This document shows, piece after piece, positions 11,780-23,104 of a DNA stretch of 64,000 nt. A model generated the notes under the pieces. That model ran no database searches. It worked only from the letters and a program-made list of their open reading frames with translations, and was not told the DNA's origin. The translations under genes were made by a program, and so were the position numbers. Numbering within the stretch: position 1 is the first letter of the stretch; the number at the start of each line of letters is the position of its first letter. This stretch comes from Amylostereum areolatum (Eukaryota > Basidiomycota > Agaricomycetes > Russulales > Stereaceae): the NCBI GenBank assembly GCA_012932865.1, contig SAXG01000001.1, positions 1,973,693 through 2,037,692 on the forward strand, in the 5' to 3' direction.

Positions 11780-13879
11780 TCAGAGGCCGCCATCCAACAC
11801 GCCCCGTACGTCGTCCACAGTGCCCAAATCCGTGAGGAACGGGCACAAATCGGTAAGTTCCGTGTCGTGAGGGTCGTTGAACCAGGAAGATACTGGCACC
11901 GCGTTATTAGGATGGAATATGTAGGACGCGGGCGAGTTGTCCAGGATGATCGTGTCCCCGATGGGGCGTCCGAGCTGCGAAAGATCCTGCAAAGAGAATT
12001 GATCAACGAAAAAGGGGGAGAGAAGGTAAAAGCGTACCTTTACGTAGTTGCCTCGGTGGTTGTAGCAGCTCTCGCGGAAAAGGCGGTGGGAGACGACGCG
12101 GTGGATATCAAGCTTGTCCAAAACAGGATCCGCGTACTACATCCGCAAATATCCAGGGGGGACGAAGTGAGGCCGAGGTAACCATACGTTAGAACGTGAA
12201 ATATCCTGGAGAACAGGTAGCATACCTTGCTCAGGCTGGCGGTGAACACGACGATTTCGTAGATCTCCCCCATTTTCTTCAAGAAGTTGTCCACGCCCGG
12301 CCGCTTGATCACGTAGACATTATGCCAGTGGTACTCGATCTCCACAGGCACGACATAGTCGGCCTGCTGTATTGACTGTAGACATTATCGGTCAAATGTA
12401 TGCGCCATGCGTGCGGTCAACTCCACGCACCTTGAAACTACTGTGGACCAGTGTCTCGTCGAGATCGAGCACAAGGCATTTCCTGCCTGCATGTTGCGGG
12501 GCAAGAGGCGGCAATAGAGGTCGCGGCATACCATCCTTAAAGAACAAGGAGATCACGGAGAATAAAAGGCAATGAGCACCTTAGCGACGCGCCGAACAAC
12601 CACGAACACTCACCGGTCCGATGGGGATGCCTGCGCCTCCGTTCATGATCAACCTATCCTCATCGTCCTCCGCCTCTTCCGCGATGCCTTCTTCCTCTTG
12701 TTCCTCCTCCGTGAAGCTCGTTCCATCGCTTTCATCGCCGCTCGATTCATGGGGGGCATGGGTGTGGTGCGAATGACGAAGCTGCGTGACTTCCTCTGCG
12801 GTCGCTCCTGGAGGGACCACTGCCGCAGACATCACATCCTGGGTCTCATCCGGAGGAATAACCTTGGTGGGGGTGGGCGGAACCACAACATCCTTATCAT
12901 CTGCCAGTGGGGAAGTCGACGTAGAAGGGGCAGCCGCGTCAAGTGGGGCAGTGGAGGCTTCAGGGGCGCCCGTGGATGGATGGGTGGGATATTCCGCAAC
13001 TGACGCGCCAGGCAGTGACACCGGGGTGGCCTTCTCCGTCTCCTGTCCGGCAACGGGGGTCACCTTCTCAGAAACGGCGGCGGCTTGTTCGGAAACGATG
13101 TCCATGGGCTGGGAGGACGGCCCCACGCAAGGAACGAGTACGTGCACTAGACGGACCAGGAAGGACGGGCGCTGCTTGGAAGTGGTTTTCTGCTTTCCAG
13201 GCGAGCGGGGAATGACGACAGGTGCAGATGTCGAGGCGGTCGAATGCGCGCCTTCGGAAGCCTGGGCGCCTTTACGTCCCGTACGCGTATGCTGGGTGCC
13301 TGTCAACGTTGTCGAAAGAGAGCGGTTGTCCTTGTCCTTTTCTTCCGCCTGAGAAGGCGCACGAAGGGTGGTTGTCGTACCCGTGTGGGTATTGGACTCT
13401 GCGGACGTAGGCGTGTGCTCGGCAGGCGGGGCAAGGGGAGCCGAAGTAGCTACTGCGCCAGCGGCGGTGGACGTGACAGAAATGGGAGCAGGCGGCGATG
13501 ACGAAGGAGAAGAGACGGGGTCCTGCCCTGGTTCCCCGCTCGCGCCAGCGCCAGAGGCGGGTGGTTGGCTTTCAGCCTGGGCGACAGGCCCTGCAGGACT
13601 GTCAGCGGTCATCGAGGGGTCAACGGGCGGGGAGACATCTGAAGTAGCAGCGAATGGGGAAGATATAGAAGTAGGTTCATCAGCTGTCTTGCCGTTGGGA
13701 GTGGCGGCGGGAGGGGCGGGAGAGGAAGAGGCGGGGTCGTCGGGGGCGGGGGCGGGCTGCTTCGCCTTCTTTGTGGACTTTCGCTTGTTGGACCTGGCGA
13801 AAAGGCCAGACTTTGGTTGTTTGGGAGTAGAAGACTGCTCTGGCTGCTCCTGCGCTGGGGACGAGGCAGTTGCGGCCAT
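11780..13879 (-). CDS. PSR1/NIF-type (FCP1-like) protein phosphatase
   Basis: Ser/Thr phosphatase of the HAD superfamily, SCP/Psr branch; yeast Psr1/Psr2 act at the plasma membrane in the sodium stress response, while animal SCPs act on the polymerase II tail. Minus-strand exons: 13879-12614, 12535-12431, 12375-12226, 12136-12038, 11986-11780, giving 608 residues with every junction in phase. Residues 1-422 are a Ser/Thr/Pro-rich, low-complexity region with one patterned patch [17 protein letters not shown]. The catalytic domain follows: [15 protein letters not shown] at about 442-456 carries the DxDxT nucleophile motif, then [45 protein letters not shown] and [19 protein letters not shown]. 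The ATG at 13879 was preferred to an upstream in-frame ATG at 14053 because the patterned N-terminus [15 protein letters not shown] starts there. It is divergent from the bZIP gene. Confidence 0.92.
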
Positions 13880-15090
13880 GGAAAGAGAGCGGTGGAAGGC
13901 GAAGGGAGAAGGAGACGAAAGGCGACAGCGAGGCGGACAACGCCCAACATCACTTTCCGCTTCCGCCGTCTGCGTTTTACGTAATCTTTCCCTCTCGCTC
14001 CCACGCTCCGTCCCTCGCCCACGCTTCGTCGACACGCCCCTCCCGCTCGGCACGCCTCGTGCTCAGTAGCCACCGAATTCCCTTAGCGGCTCCCCTATCC
14101 TTGCTCAAGCTCATTTATGTACTCCCAACCCTCGGCTTTCCCCCCTCGTGCATCGCAACTCGCGTTTATTTTGGATCACCATCAGTCCTGTCCTGATGGC
14201 GGCGTGCTACGGTATATACGGTAGCGACCGGGCGGCCTGCACCGACAGCCACGCGCTTTCGAAACGCACAATTCGCGAGCTTGAATTGTCCAAAGTGGGA
14301 TTTCCTCTCGTCTAAGTACACCTCCGGGAAGTGGGCTCCCAACCGGAGGTTGGACAAAGCTGTCGTCGTCTTATCGACAACGCGGCGATTCTACACCAGG
14401 TGACTATCAGCACACCAGGTTCTGGGCATCCAGGATTAATTCAGTAGACTAGAGGAGATCGACCATCGGATCTGTCCAATGGAACGTGGGGGTAATATTT
14501 GTGCACCCACAAAGTCCACGAAGTCCCTGGACCATATAAACGTTGTCTTGAACGATTCAATGTGGGTGATCGAGCATGAGTCAGCGGAGATTACACCGTG
14601 GAATAAGCCCTCCATCTCAAAAGGCCTGTAGATGGTTTGAAGATACACAAAGGGTCAGAGCATCGTCAGCAGTGCCACGCAAACGTGTCAGCATACCTAC
14701 TTGCGCGCTGGCTGCGCGAACGGCGCGTTGACGGTGGCTGGGCGAAACGCAACAAAGTCTCGGCCAGGAAAGCCGCATCGTAAGCAGGGCGCCGAGAGTG
14801 GAAGTGGGTCCCACGCCGAGAAGGGTCATTTCAGAGACAGACAAGACTTGAGATCGCAAGGAAGAGGAGTACGCGGGGCTGTGGGGAGGTATAGAGAGCG
14901 GCTACTTACCGGGAGATGGAGGGCTCAGAGAGTCGGACAGGGAGGAGAAGGCCGAAGGGGGACGGGACGGTGACATGAGTGACGTGACGCGTGACTGGGT
15001 AATAGGAGTCGGAGAAAGCCGGGCTTACGCAAGCGGGGACGCCTTAAGTAATGCAGAGGGGGGGTTGGATGAGCACCCAACCGTATTCAA
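13880..15090. other. Intergenic region between divergent phosphatase and bZIP genes
   Basis: About 1.2 kb serving as promoter space for both genes. It holds a TATA-like ggtatatacgg near 14209. No conserved ORF or RNA gene was recognised. Confidence 0.4.
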
Positions 15091-16088
15091 ATGTTGGCCC
15101 AAACGCAACAATATCAGCCTGCTCCCGTTCAACCACCCGATGCCCAACAAAACGGCAATTCCACTTCAGAGCTCCAGCAGCCCTCACAACAACCCCAGAC
15201 CACCCTCCGCCTCCGCCAGGATCCTCCGCCCGTGACCCAACCCCCCCGCTCTCGTAAGCGCAAGTCTCCCCCCGACGCGAACCAGCACCAGCAGCACCAG
15301 CAACCTCCGCCCCCGCCGCCCCCGCCCCCGATCATCGCGCAACCTATGCAGCATTCCCTCCCCCCACCGCATCCCCACGCCCTCCCACCGATGCAACACG
15401 GAATGCCGCCTCCCCATCTCGCCGGCATGCCTTATCCCTACCCTCCTCCCCCCGACTACCCGAACCCCGGCCACCCACCACCCCCGCTCCATGGCGCGCC
15501 CCCACCACCTCAGCAGATGCACCCACAAGGTGATCAGCAGCAGCAGCAGCAGCAGGATTCACCGACCGGGTCGTCGCGTACACTTAGTCAGAGCAAACGC
15601 GCCGAACAGAATCGCAAAGCTCAACGCGCCTTCCGCGAACGACGCGACCAGTGCGTATCTTCCTCGCTCTACCCCCGTCTTTTGACGCGCACCGCCCCCG
15701 ATCCCGTTCTCCGCCACCATCGCACCCACCCGCGCGCCTTGTCTCCACATTCCCATTCCCATTCCCACCCTCCATTCCACGCGTCCGCGCTCCCTTTCTC
15801 TCCCCGTGCTGATCGCGTTTTGGCTCGGCGTTCCCCACCCACAGACACGTCAAGGCGCTCGAATCCCGCTCGCAACTGCTTGACGCCGCACTCGCGTCCG
15901 CGGACGAGGCCAACCGTCGTTGGGAAGAATGTCGCGCGCTCGTCGACCAGCTCCGCATCGAAAACGCCGCCCTCCGTGCCGCGCTCAGCCAAGCCCAGGT
16001 CATCGGCGGCCCCCCTCCCACCCAGCAAACGCAGGATCATCCCTCCGGAGCGCCTCCAGGGGAAACTGCGGAGGACAGTAAAGATTGA
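15091..16088 (+). CDS. Yap/AP-1-like bZIP transcription factor
   Basis: Nuclear DNA-binding dimer of the fungal Yap/Pap1 class, which typically controls stress or detoxification genes. Exons 15091-15650 and 15845-16088 give 267 residues. The N-terminal 165 residues are rich in Pro, Gln and His. The basic region SKRAEQNRKAQRAFRERRDQ at about 170-189 matches the NxxAQxxFR signature of the Yap class. A leucine-zipper-like helix follows, HVKALESRSQLLDAALASA continuing to ENAALRAALSQ. The intron of 194 bases, long for this window, splits the domain exactly after the basic region. No C-terminal Cys-rich domain is present, unlike oxidant-sensing Yap1/Pap1, so redox sensing by that route is unlikely. 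An ATG at 15069 is in another frame. Confidence 0.9.
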
Positions 16089-17093
16089 CTGGACCGTTGA
16101 CCGCGCGCTCGGCCGTGGTGCGCGGTGTTTTCTTTTGTCGCTCTGTAGTGTGCATATATTCCCCGTACCGGGTACTGTCGCGCTTGATTCCTTCGAACGC
16201 ACGCTCCGCTGTTTTGTTAGCTTTCACAGGGTTATTCCTTTCTAGCTCCATTCTTTCTGGCCTTGGCTCGAACGTCGCGCTCGCGTACTGTACCGTAGTA
16301 GTTCCTCGTCATTCTTCCTCTTTATGATGCACTCAACTTATTTCCTCCCTGTTATCGATTTCTGGTTTGACACTCGCAGTCGGGTTGCCCTTCCAATTTC
16401 ATTGCATCGCGCTCACATGTCGTCCTTTTTGCAAGTTTATGGAAGCATCAATGGGCTCAGGCTGCTGTCAGTAGATGTTGGGATCGTCGGAGCCCGCGGA
16501 GCATCTCGGGTTTGCCACTCAGTTCTATCCAGGTATATACCTCGGGCAGACGGAAGGTCGACGTCCGTCGGTCATTTTAGCTGCCTGCTGGTCCCCTTTC
16601 CTGGGGTTTCGCACGCATATAGGCAGGCAAAGACAAGTGCATGTTTTATTCAGCGGTTAGCAACTATAACACCGCCAGCCGTACGTACGTATACGCATAC
16701 TCGACGGGTCGGTATCGTGATACGCCCTCTGCCCGCTGGTTCTGGTGACGAGTTTGCGCCCCACCCCCGGGCTCAGTGGAAGGAAGGCTTTCCGGTCAAG
16801 GCGCTCCGTCGAAACGATGGGCTCAAGTTTCTGAAGAGTGGTGTGTTGAAACGAGGGAACGCGCTCGATCTGGCTGGATACGAGGGCGCCCCGACGTTGT
16901 CGAAGGTGGCCCGTTTTGTCAGCTCATCTTGTCAATCAGTGTTGGGGGCAAGAGTCATGACTTGGTCTATACCTACCTATGACAACATCCAAGGAAGTTG
17001 ACGAATCGCAACACATCATCCATCATACGCATACACCGAGAGGAAAGAAAATGTGTGGCAGTGGACTCCGAAAGCTCATACTGCCCAAAATTC
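16089..17093. other. Convergent intergenic region
   Basis: About 1 kb between the 3' ends of the bZIP and A43 genes. A 225-codon open stretch at 16324-17001 has an ATG but no recognisable domain or composition bias of a protein, and is not called. I see no other feature. Confidence 0.4.
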
Positions 17094-18332
17094 CTATGTC
17101 TTTTTCTTCTTGACCTTCTTCCCTTCCTCTCCATTCGTAGCGGCCTTCTCTTTCCGCTTGCGTTTGCGTTCCTCCTTCGCGGCCTTCGCGGCCTTGGCCT
17201 CTTGTTCCAGCCGTGTCTGTGCTTCTCGAGCTTTGCATTCCTCATCCACGCTGGGACGTTGCATGGTAGAGTGTCCCGCAGCTTCCTCATCCTCGTCGCT
17301 GGAGGGCGCTTCTTCCGGGAGGTCATCCAGGGGGGCTGGAGACGTTGCGCGTTGAGATTGCATAGATTGTGGAACATGGGCGGGGGAGAATGGATCGGAA
17401 TGTAGCGAGCCCACGAGTGAGAGCATTTGGTTCGCGATCGTCAGACTGCCATTCCAGCTTCAGTGAGTGGATGCAACCGTAGAAAGAAAAAGAGCGCGTA
17501 CCCAACGACGGTGAATTTTAGATGGCCCTCCTCGCCGCCTAGACGATCGCCGGTGATTTTATGTATCCATCGACCACCCCGCTCGACGGGTTGCGCCTCC
17601 GCGCCCTCTGCTTCCACCTCTGCAACAGCAGCAACAGCATCTTCAACCTTCGCTTCCTCGCCAAATTCAGGGTCATTCTCCGCCGGACCGTATTCGAATT
17701 CCCATTGGTCCGTGGGTATGTGGTGTCGCGGTATAGATGCATTGAACGTGCGGTGGACGAGTAGCGAAATGTGGTCTGGCGAGCACAGGTTGATCGTCCC
17801 GGCTTGATATCCTCCGTCAGTCTACAAAGAGGCATGAAAACGCACAAGGAACGTACAGAGCTTCATCCCGATCTCCGGACTCCACACCAGCGCGTCGAAC
17901 CCAAAGTCGCATATTGCGAAGGGACTGTCGGCTTGTATTCGCGCCGCGCGATCCAGGTAGTGCAGATTTGAATGGGCGAGCACGACACCGCGCAGGGACG
18001 GCTGGTACCTATAACGGCGCAACAGACACACAACAAACGAGAGCGCGCGCGCTGCACATTTACTCTTCGTTTTTCCTTCGCGGGGACGGGATGGGCGCGG
18101 CGTACCTCATGACCATCGAATCGAGCATTTCCTCCGCGCCTTTGTGCAGTTCGGAGGCGAAGACGGGAGGGATAGCGAGGGTGACGGAGGACTGGACAGT
18201 GCGAAATTCGCTGGGGGGTGGTAGCGCACTCTTCTCCTTCCGCGCCTTTTTGGGTGTGCTGCCTGAGTCTACGTTCATGGGATCCGGCGCGCCCTTACGT
18301 TTTGGTGGATGAGATTTTGACGGGCGAGACAT
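17094..18332 (-). CDS. RPA43: DNA-directed RNA polymerase I subunit A43
   Basis: Stalk subunit of RNA polymerase I, which contacts initiation factor Rrn3 in the nucleolus; equivalent to Rpb7 in polymerase II. Minus-strand exons: 18332-18106, 18008-17857, 17802-17502, 17457-17094, giving 347 residues in phase. Landmarks: a basic N-terminus, SSVTLAIPPVFASELHKGAEE, then LRGVVLAHSNLHYLDRAARI and PFAICDFGFDALVWSPEIG of the N-terminal domain, and the OB-fold stretch SGTINLCSPDHISLLVHRTF and NASIPRHHIPTDQWEFEYG. The tail is an acidic segment followed by a Lys/Arg-rich C-terminus (KRKRKEKAATNGEEGKKVKK), a likely nucleolar signal. The second intron is 54 bases and uses a caag acceptor after a ctgac branch point; shorter acceptors would break the frame. 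It shares a short divergent promoter with PAM16. Confidence 0.93.
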
Positions 18333-18558
18333 CTGTTCTCCAGGAGAGTTTTTGCGAGTCGTTATGTGCGCGTATATAAGGTAAGGATGCAGGAAATCGC
18401 GTGGCCGTGGTGGACTCTTCTGAGTCTTCCCGAGCGCGACTTGGCCGCGAAAACGAAATTTTGAACTTTCCCACGGCTGTTTGTGCCGGGAGCTTTGGTG
18501 CACGCGCCTCGGACTGTCGTGCTCGTCACCGTCATCGCCGACGACGCCAACATCCTAC
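18333..18558. promoter_or_regulatory. Shared divergent promoter of RPA43 and PAM16
   Basis: Only 226 bases separate the two start codons, so both promoters and 5' untranslated regions must lie here. A TATA-like gtatataagg occurs near 18371-18380. Co-regulation of a ribosome-synthesis gene with a mitochondrial import gene is an inference. Confidence 0.55.
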
Positions 18559-19251
18559 ATGGTACGCCCCCAGTTATCTCAATCACGCGCCAAAACGTCA
18601 ACCTAACCCGCCCTCGCAGTCCGCCCCCAAAATCCTCGTGCAGATCCTCATTACCGGCTCGCAAATCTTCGGCAAAGCTCTGTTCGAGGCGGGGAAGCAG
18701 GCGGCGAGAAGTGCGTGCGCGAATTGCTGCACCCAAGTTTTGTGACTGACGCCATTTCGGTGGGTGTAGATGCCAAGCACAGACCACAAGCGCTGAGCTC
18801 GGACGTCGCGGGCGTGAACAATGCCACGTCTGGCTCAATAACGGACAAGCTGACGCGCGAACACCGGATGACACTGGACGAGGCCCACCTCATCTTGAAC
18901 GTGAAGCGCGGCGAGGAGATAGAGCGCGTTCTCCAGGTGCGTATCCCCCGTTCTTCCCAACTTTGACCGCACCACAACGAACGAATTTCTGCTCTCCTTC
19001 GACAGAACTATGAGCACATGTTCAAAGCAAACTCACCACCCGTTACAAAAGCACCTCCGAAACCCGCTGCGGGAGGTCGCCCACCGCCGCCGTCCGCACA
19101 CTCGCATTACATCCAATCGAAAGTCGTACGCGCGCGAGAACGGATAGAGGCGGAGTTGAAGGCAGGGGAGGAACCTCCAGCGCCCCCACCTCCAACGGCT
19201 GGGACGAGCGCGAGCGCAGGTGCAGCTTCCGAGGGCGCGGCGAAGAGCTGA
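18559..19251 (+). CDS. PAM16: Mitochondrial import motor subunit TIM16/PAM16
   Basis: J-like regulatory partner of Pam18 in the presequence translocase-associated motor on the matrix side of the inner mitochondrial membrane. Exons: 18559-18561 (the ATG alone), 18620-18710, 18770-18936, 19006-19251, giving 168 residues. The first intron starts directly after the ATG; joining it yields the family N-terminus MSAPKILVQILITGSQIFGK. Then come ARNAKHRPQAL, the degenerate J domain MTLDEAHLILNVKRGEEIER without an HPD triad, and NYEHMFKANSP. The C-terminal 60 residues are Pro-rich with HSHYIQSKVVRARERIEAEL. Each junction is in phase with GT..AG borders. A start codon on its own exon is easily missed by gene finders. 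Confidence 0.93.
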
Positions 19252-19837
19252 GCTGTTTTCACGCTCGGTGGACTAGGGCGATGGTATATTAGCTATTTTA
19301 GAGGTAATTTTTTGTATTCTCGTCTTCATTTGCATCAGGGACGACATCCCCATTCACATCAACCGATGCATTGCTTGACCGTTTGTCGTTGGCCCACTGC
19401 GATATGCAGTTCAGAACATATCTGCCTGCTCGTAGGTTCGGTCCAAGCCGCCGTTCACAGTCCGCTTCGCTCTCCGCTTCACTCCTGTGAAGGGGCTTGC
19501 TTCAAGGTCCGAGAATAAAGGGAGGTAGCTTCGGGCATATAGCTGTCCATCCGCTGCTCCCGCTCTACATGCTATATGGGGGATTTTGTTCATTTACTTC
19601 ACATCTCAAACTCTCTGAGCAAGCCTGTGCAAGAATTATATGTACTGCTTGTGGTATGGCTCGAGAGATCACCCTTAATACCGTGTTTTTTCCAATCGCT
19701 TCTCAAATATTCAGCAGTCATGTTTAGCACATGGTACTTTAGAACTGGTAGAATGGTATCATGATCTTGATGCTCAGCTGGTTTTTGTGAGAACATACAT
19801 ACATGTGGCCTATACGATCGCAAGATCGCCACCCCGA
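19252..19837. other. Intergenic region holding the left copies of two short repeats
   Basis: About 590 bases. Contains 15 bases at 19424-19438 (gcctgctcgtaggtt) and 13 bases at 19491-19503 (aggggcttgcttc), which recur on the other side of the next ORF. No gene recognised. Confidence 0.45.
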
Positions 19838-20764
19838 TCAGCGTAAACGCGTACTTACTCGCGCAATCACGTGCACCAACATTGCCGCACCGCGCCTTGG
19901 TGCCATGACAGACGAGGAGTAACTGAGACATTTGTTGGTACGGGCCATAAGATTTTGCGCCGCCTTTGCTTTAAACCACGTTAGCATGCCGGACTCGAGA
20001 CCGCTTTCCTCCAGGATGATCTCCTTTGCACATCCTGCAATCATTCCATGCAGGCCTGACCGACAGTTTGGGAAGCGCGTATGCCACAGGTCGTACAAGT
20101 GAGCAGGACCGAACGCGAATGTGGAGTTGTTGGCAACGAAGGTGCCTGCGCGTGTCTTGACAGAGACGATCGGGCTCTCGAAGAGGAAGAAGAGGAAGTC
20201 GCGGAGGGAGAGCTTGAGATGGATGATGAGAGACATGATTAGGTGGCATTTGAGGGCTGTGTTCACACGGGAGGTCGAGTTGACGGGGATAGGGGGGATG
20301 CCGTGCTGGGAGAAGATCTCTTTCCAATCGGGGTCAACCCGGAGCGTGTCTGTCGTCTCGTCGTCCATGAGTGAGAGTAAAATGCGAGAAGCAACCCACT
20401 GTTGAACGACGCGTCGCGTTGTCACTCGCGTTTTGTGACAGCTCGTGCTCGACCGAACACCGACCAATGTCACGCTCCTCACCCAGCTTGGTGAGAGCAG
20501 TGACCGGATGTGACCTCGACGAGATGGTCGACGACACGATAAATAGGGCACGTTAAAGGAAGAAAAAAATCGTGTTGTATAGCCATGTATGTATATAATG
20601 ACATAGGTACTTAAAAGTAGTGATATAGGGGGATGACGAACGAGTTGGAGGGAGAAAGATGGGTCCATCCTTTTGACGAACCGTGAAGCAAGCCCCTCTG
20701 CGAGGTGCCCGCGGGACGCGGCCCGGAGCAAGGGCTTGCTCCAAACCTAGCCTGCTCGTAGGTT
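19424..20764. repeat. Short direct and inverted repeats framing an orphan ORF
   Basis: The 15-mer gcctgctcgtaggtt occurs at 19424-19438 and again in the same orientation at 20750-20764. The 13-mer aggggcttgcttc at 19491-19503 recurs inverted at 20685-20697. A near-perfect hairpin ggagcaagggcttgctcc lies at 20725-20742. Together they bracket the minus-strand ORF at 19838-20368. This could be the outline of a small mobile or duplicated element; no terminal dinucleotides or target-site duplication are certain. Confidence 0.45.
19838..20368 (-). CDS. Orphan ORF resembling Agaricomycete DUF6589-associated proteins
   Basis: Single-exon ORF of 176 residues starting MDDETTDTLRVDPDWKEIF. The segment LSLRDFLFFLFESPI, the stretch ending LYDLWHTRFPN, LHGMIAGCAKEIILEESG and the general layout remind me of the N-terminal part of repetitive Agaricomycete proteins that usually carry a DUF6589 domain further on. 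That larger domain is absent here, so this would be a truncated remnant or a solo module. The product has no signal peptide or convincing membrane segment. It sits between repeated short sequences. The resemblance is from memory and the call is tentative; it may simply be an unknown gene. Confidence 0.4.
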   Translation of the reverse strand: MDDETTDTLRVDPDWKEIFSQHGIPPIPVNSTSRVNTALKCHLIMSLIIHLKLSLRDFLFFLFESPIVSVKTRAGTFVANNSTFAFGPAHLYDLWHTRFPNCRSGLHGMIAGCAKEIILEESGLESGMLTWFKAKAAQNLMARTNKCLSYSSSVMAPRRGAAMLVHVIARVSTRLR

Positions 20765-21455
20765 GAAGTTCGTCGACCATGCAGTATCCAGGCACTGCCA
20801 GGCACGCGCCTATCTTCTTACACGCACACTCACACTTACCCCTGTGGACGTAGTACCAGGTGCTGGCCAAGTGTATTATAGAGTAGAAGTCGAGGCATGC
20901 GATATATTTCGGTCCTGCGTATCCGACACTGTGCCAGTTGGTAGCGGGTCAACAACGGGGTGATGTCATAAAGGCGAAGCTGCGGGCCTGCGGCTGACTT
21001 AGCCGCACAAAGCACGTGATGCATTACGTGGGATAACCAGTTACCAAGATGGCTCATGGATCGCCCACAATTTGTCCTTCGTATCCTGGAGGCGTGAGCT
21101 CCCTTGAGCTCACTTAATCGGTCTCTCTCAACCACCTCCTTCTACACTCTGGACCCATGGATTGTATGAAATCCAGAACATTCTTCCACACGTCATGCAC
21201 TGAAGACCTAGAGCAACCGCAGGGGCTTGAGTGCCCATGCGCCCGTGGGCCAGTAACTTGCATCGTGAATCCGGCTTGGCCTCGACTTGATCGACCCACC
21301 CGAGACAAACACGAGCATGACAGACGGGTAGTTACGGTCTCCGATTGCCGATTTCTCCGTGCTCTGACCTTCTCGATCGTTAATCTCAGGTCGAGTATAA
21401 AGCCCGGTCGAGGACGGGAACCACCCTCTGATAGTTCCCACACAATTCACCAAAC
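20369..21455. other. Intergenic region upstream of the DUF4336 gene
   Basis: About 1.1 kb. Its first 400 bases hold the right-hand repeat copies described above. The remainder shows no recognisable gene. Confidence 0.4.
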
Positions 21456-22669
21456 ATGACTACTCCCACTGTTATTCGAGAGGTGCGTACCGTGCTGCCT
21501 TACATCTGCGTGGTTGTGCTAAGGGAGGACCTTGAACGGTGCAGGTTACGACCGGGATTTGGACCTTCTCTCGGTATGTGTCTGTATTCGCTAGCTCACC
21601 CTCTTTCGTCTGACGCCGTGTCCAGGCCATTCACTCGTCTCGGCCTTTTTCGCATAGGCGGTCGGTCGACCGCAATTAAGATGGCCGACGGAGGTGTCTG
21701 GGTGCTCGCGTCGACCCCCCTGGATGAAGAGACGAAGAAAACCATCGACAACCTCGGTCCTGTGAAGTGGATCATCGGCGCCGACGACGTGCACCATCTT
21801 TTCCTTGGTGAGCCTGTCGTGTGTTTAGTTTGAACATCCGTGACTGAATCGGCTCCAAGGCGAGTTTCAGAAAGCATACCCCGATGCGAAACTTGTCGCG
21901 GTGGAAGGTTCCGTGAAGAAACACCCCGAGTTGAAATGGCATGGATGTGCGTTTCTCCCCCTACCCTATCTATCATTTTTGAGAATGGCTCTAATGATGT
22001 CGTAGATTGGACGGACGAGAAGAGAGAACAGGAGTTTGGGTTTGACACCGAGTTCAAGTCATGGTGCGTGGTTATCCTCCCCCCCTTCGTCCTTCCTTCT
22101 AATTGCCGGGCCTTTATCCAGCTACTTCCCCGGTTTCCGCAACAAGGATGTGGTCTTTGTCCACGTTCCATCGAAGACTCTCATCACCGCCGATCTCCTG
22201 TTCAACCTTCCTTGTATCGAACAGGTGCGCGTGTTCATCTTTCCATTCTGTGTCCTTGTTGTTGATATATGGATGGGCCATGCTCAGTACACCCATTCGT
22301 GGTTCCCGTCAGGCGTACCATTCTTGAACTGGTTCCTACCCACCATGTCGCCTGAGTCACCAGCGCACCAGAAGTTCCTTCTGCAGGCCGCAAAGAAGGG
22401 AGGTTACGAGTACGTGCCATATGATTTTAGGCCGAAGACGCGCTAACGTTATAGGGGAACTTAGGGCTATGAAGCGCGACGCGAAGACGGTTGCGGATTG
22501 GGATTTCGATAGGATCATTATGTGCCACGGGGTACGAGTCTGTCATCTCGTGCTACGGACGCCAGATAGCTAACCAAGCATAACTTTATAGGAAGTCATC
22601 GAGACTGGTGGAAACAAAGCATGGCGGTCTGCGTATCGCCTCATTTTGGAGGACGACAAGTCGAAGTAA
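21456..22669 (+). CDS. DUF4336 domain protein (metallo-beta-lactamase-like fold)
   Basis: Member of a widespread but uncharacterised family related to the metallo-beta-lactamase fold; no reaction is established. At least nine short exons, beginning 21456-21482, 21545-21573 and 21626 onwards, all with GT..AG borders. Landmarks in order: VTTGIWTFSRPFTRLGLF, GGRSTAIKMADGGVWVLAST, LGPVKWIIGADDVHHLFL, GEFQKAYPDAKLVAVEG, GYWTDEKREQEFGFDTEFKS, CYFPGFRNKDVVFVHVPSKT, LITADLLFNLPCIEQ, and the end ADWDFDRIIMCHGEVIETGG with NKAWRSAYRLILEDDKSK. The ADDVHH and CHG motifs would be the metal-binding candidates. It is the intact partner of a duplicated block whose second copy survives only as a fragment at 24184-24223. 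The aldo-keto reductase pseudogene follows on the same strand. Confidence 0.85.
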
Positions 22670-23104
22670 ACATTACTATGACGAACTTCCTGCCATATTT
22701 TATCCTTATGATCGTTCTGTATGTTGGCACGTTGTGTTGTTCACTAATTGGCGCATGTTTCCCTTTTGCAGGGAGAGACTACTATATACCAGATGTTCTT
22801 TTTTTGAAAGGCGAGAAGACCTTGAGAAGACCTGCGAGGCTATTGTCTCACTGTAAGGACCATCCTTGCACCGCTCTTGACTGATATTTCAGCTTCTTGG
22901 CATGGCTCGAAAACCCAGTCGAACAAGGTGGATTGCTCACGTGGGACGTACAGTAACGTCGACCCACCTCTCGAGTGGATGTCTATGGATGTTTAAAGTT
23001 CAATGAGTCTGAAACTAATCGGGCGGCGGTGGCAGGCGTACTAGTAGATCGTCTCTCCATCAACTCGCTTCCGCTCCGAGATCTCGTCTTTCTGTGAAGC
23101 ATTC
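22670..23104. other. Spacer before the aldo-keto reductase pseudogene
   Basis: About 430 bases. It holds small open stretches rich in hydrophobic codons but no family signal. I see nothing that can be annotated. Confidence 0.35.

Noticed and set aside
12786..13352. Plus-strand open frame opposite the PSR1-like phosphatase
   Set aside because: Complement of the low-complexity Ser/Pro/Thr exon; no family features.
16324..17001. 225-codon plus-strand ORF after the bZIP gene
   Set aside because: No domain, unusual composition, and it lies where two 3' untranslated regions meet. No supporting intron or homology pattern.
17803..17856. Apparent frameshift in RPA43 after GMKL
   Set aside because: A 54-base intron with a ctgac branch point and caag acceptor restores SGTINLCSPDH in phase, so the gene is intact.
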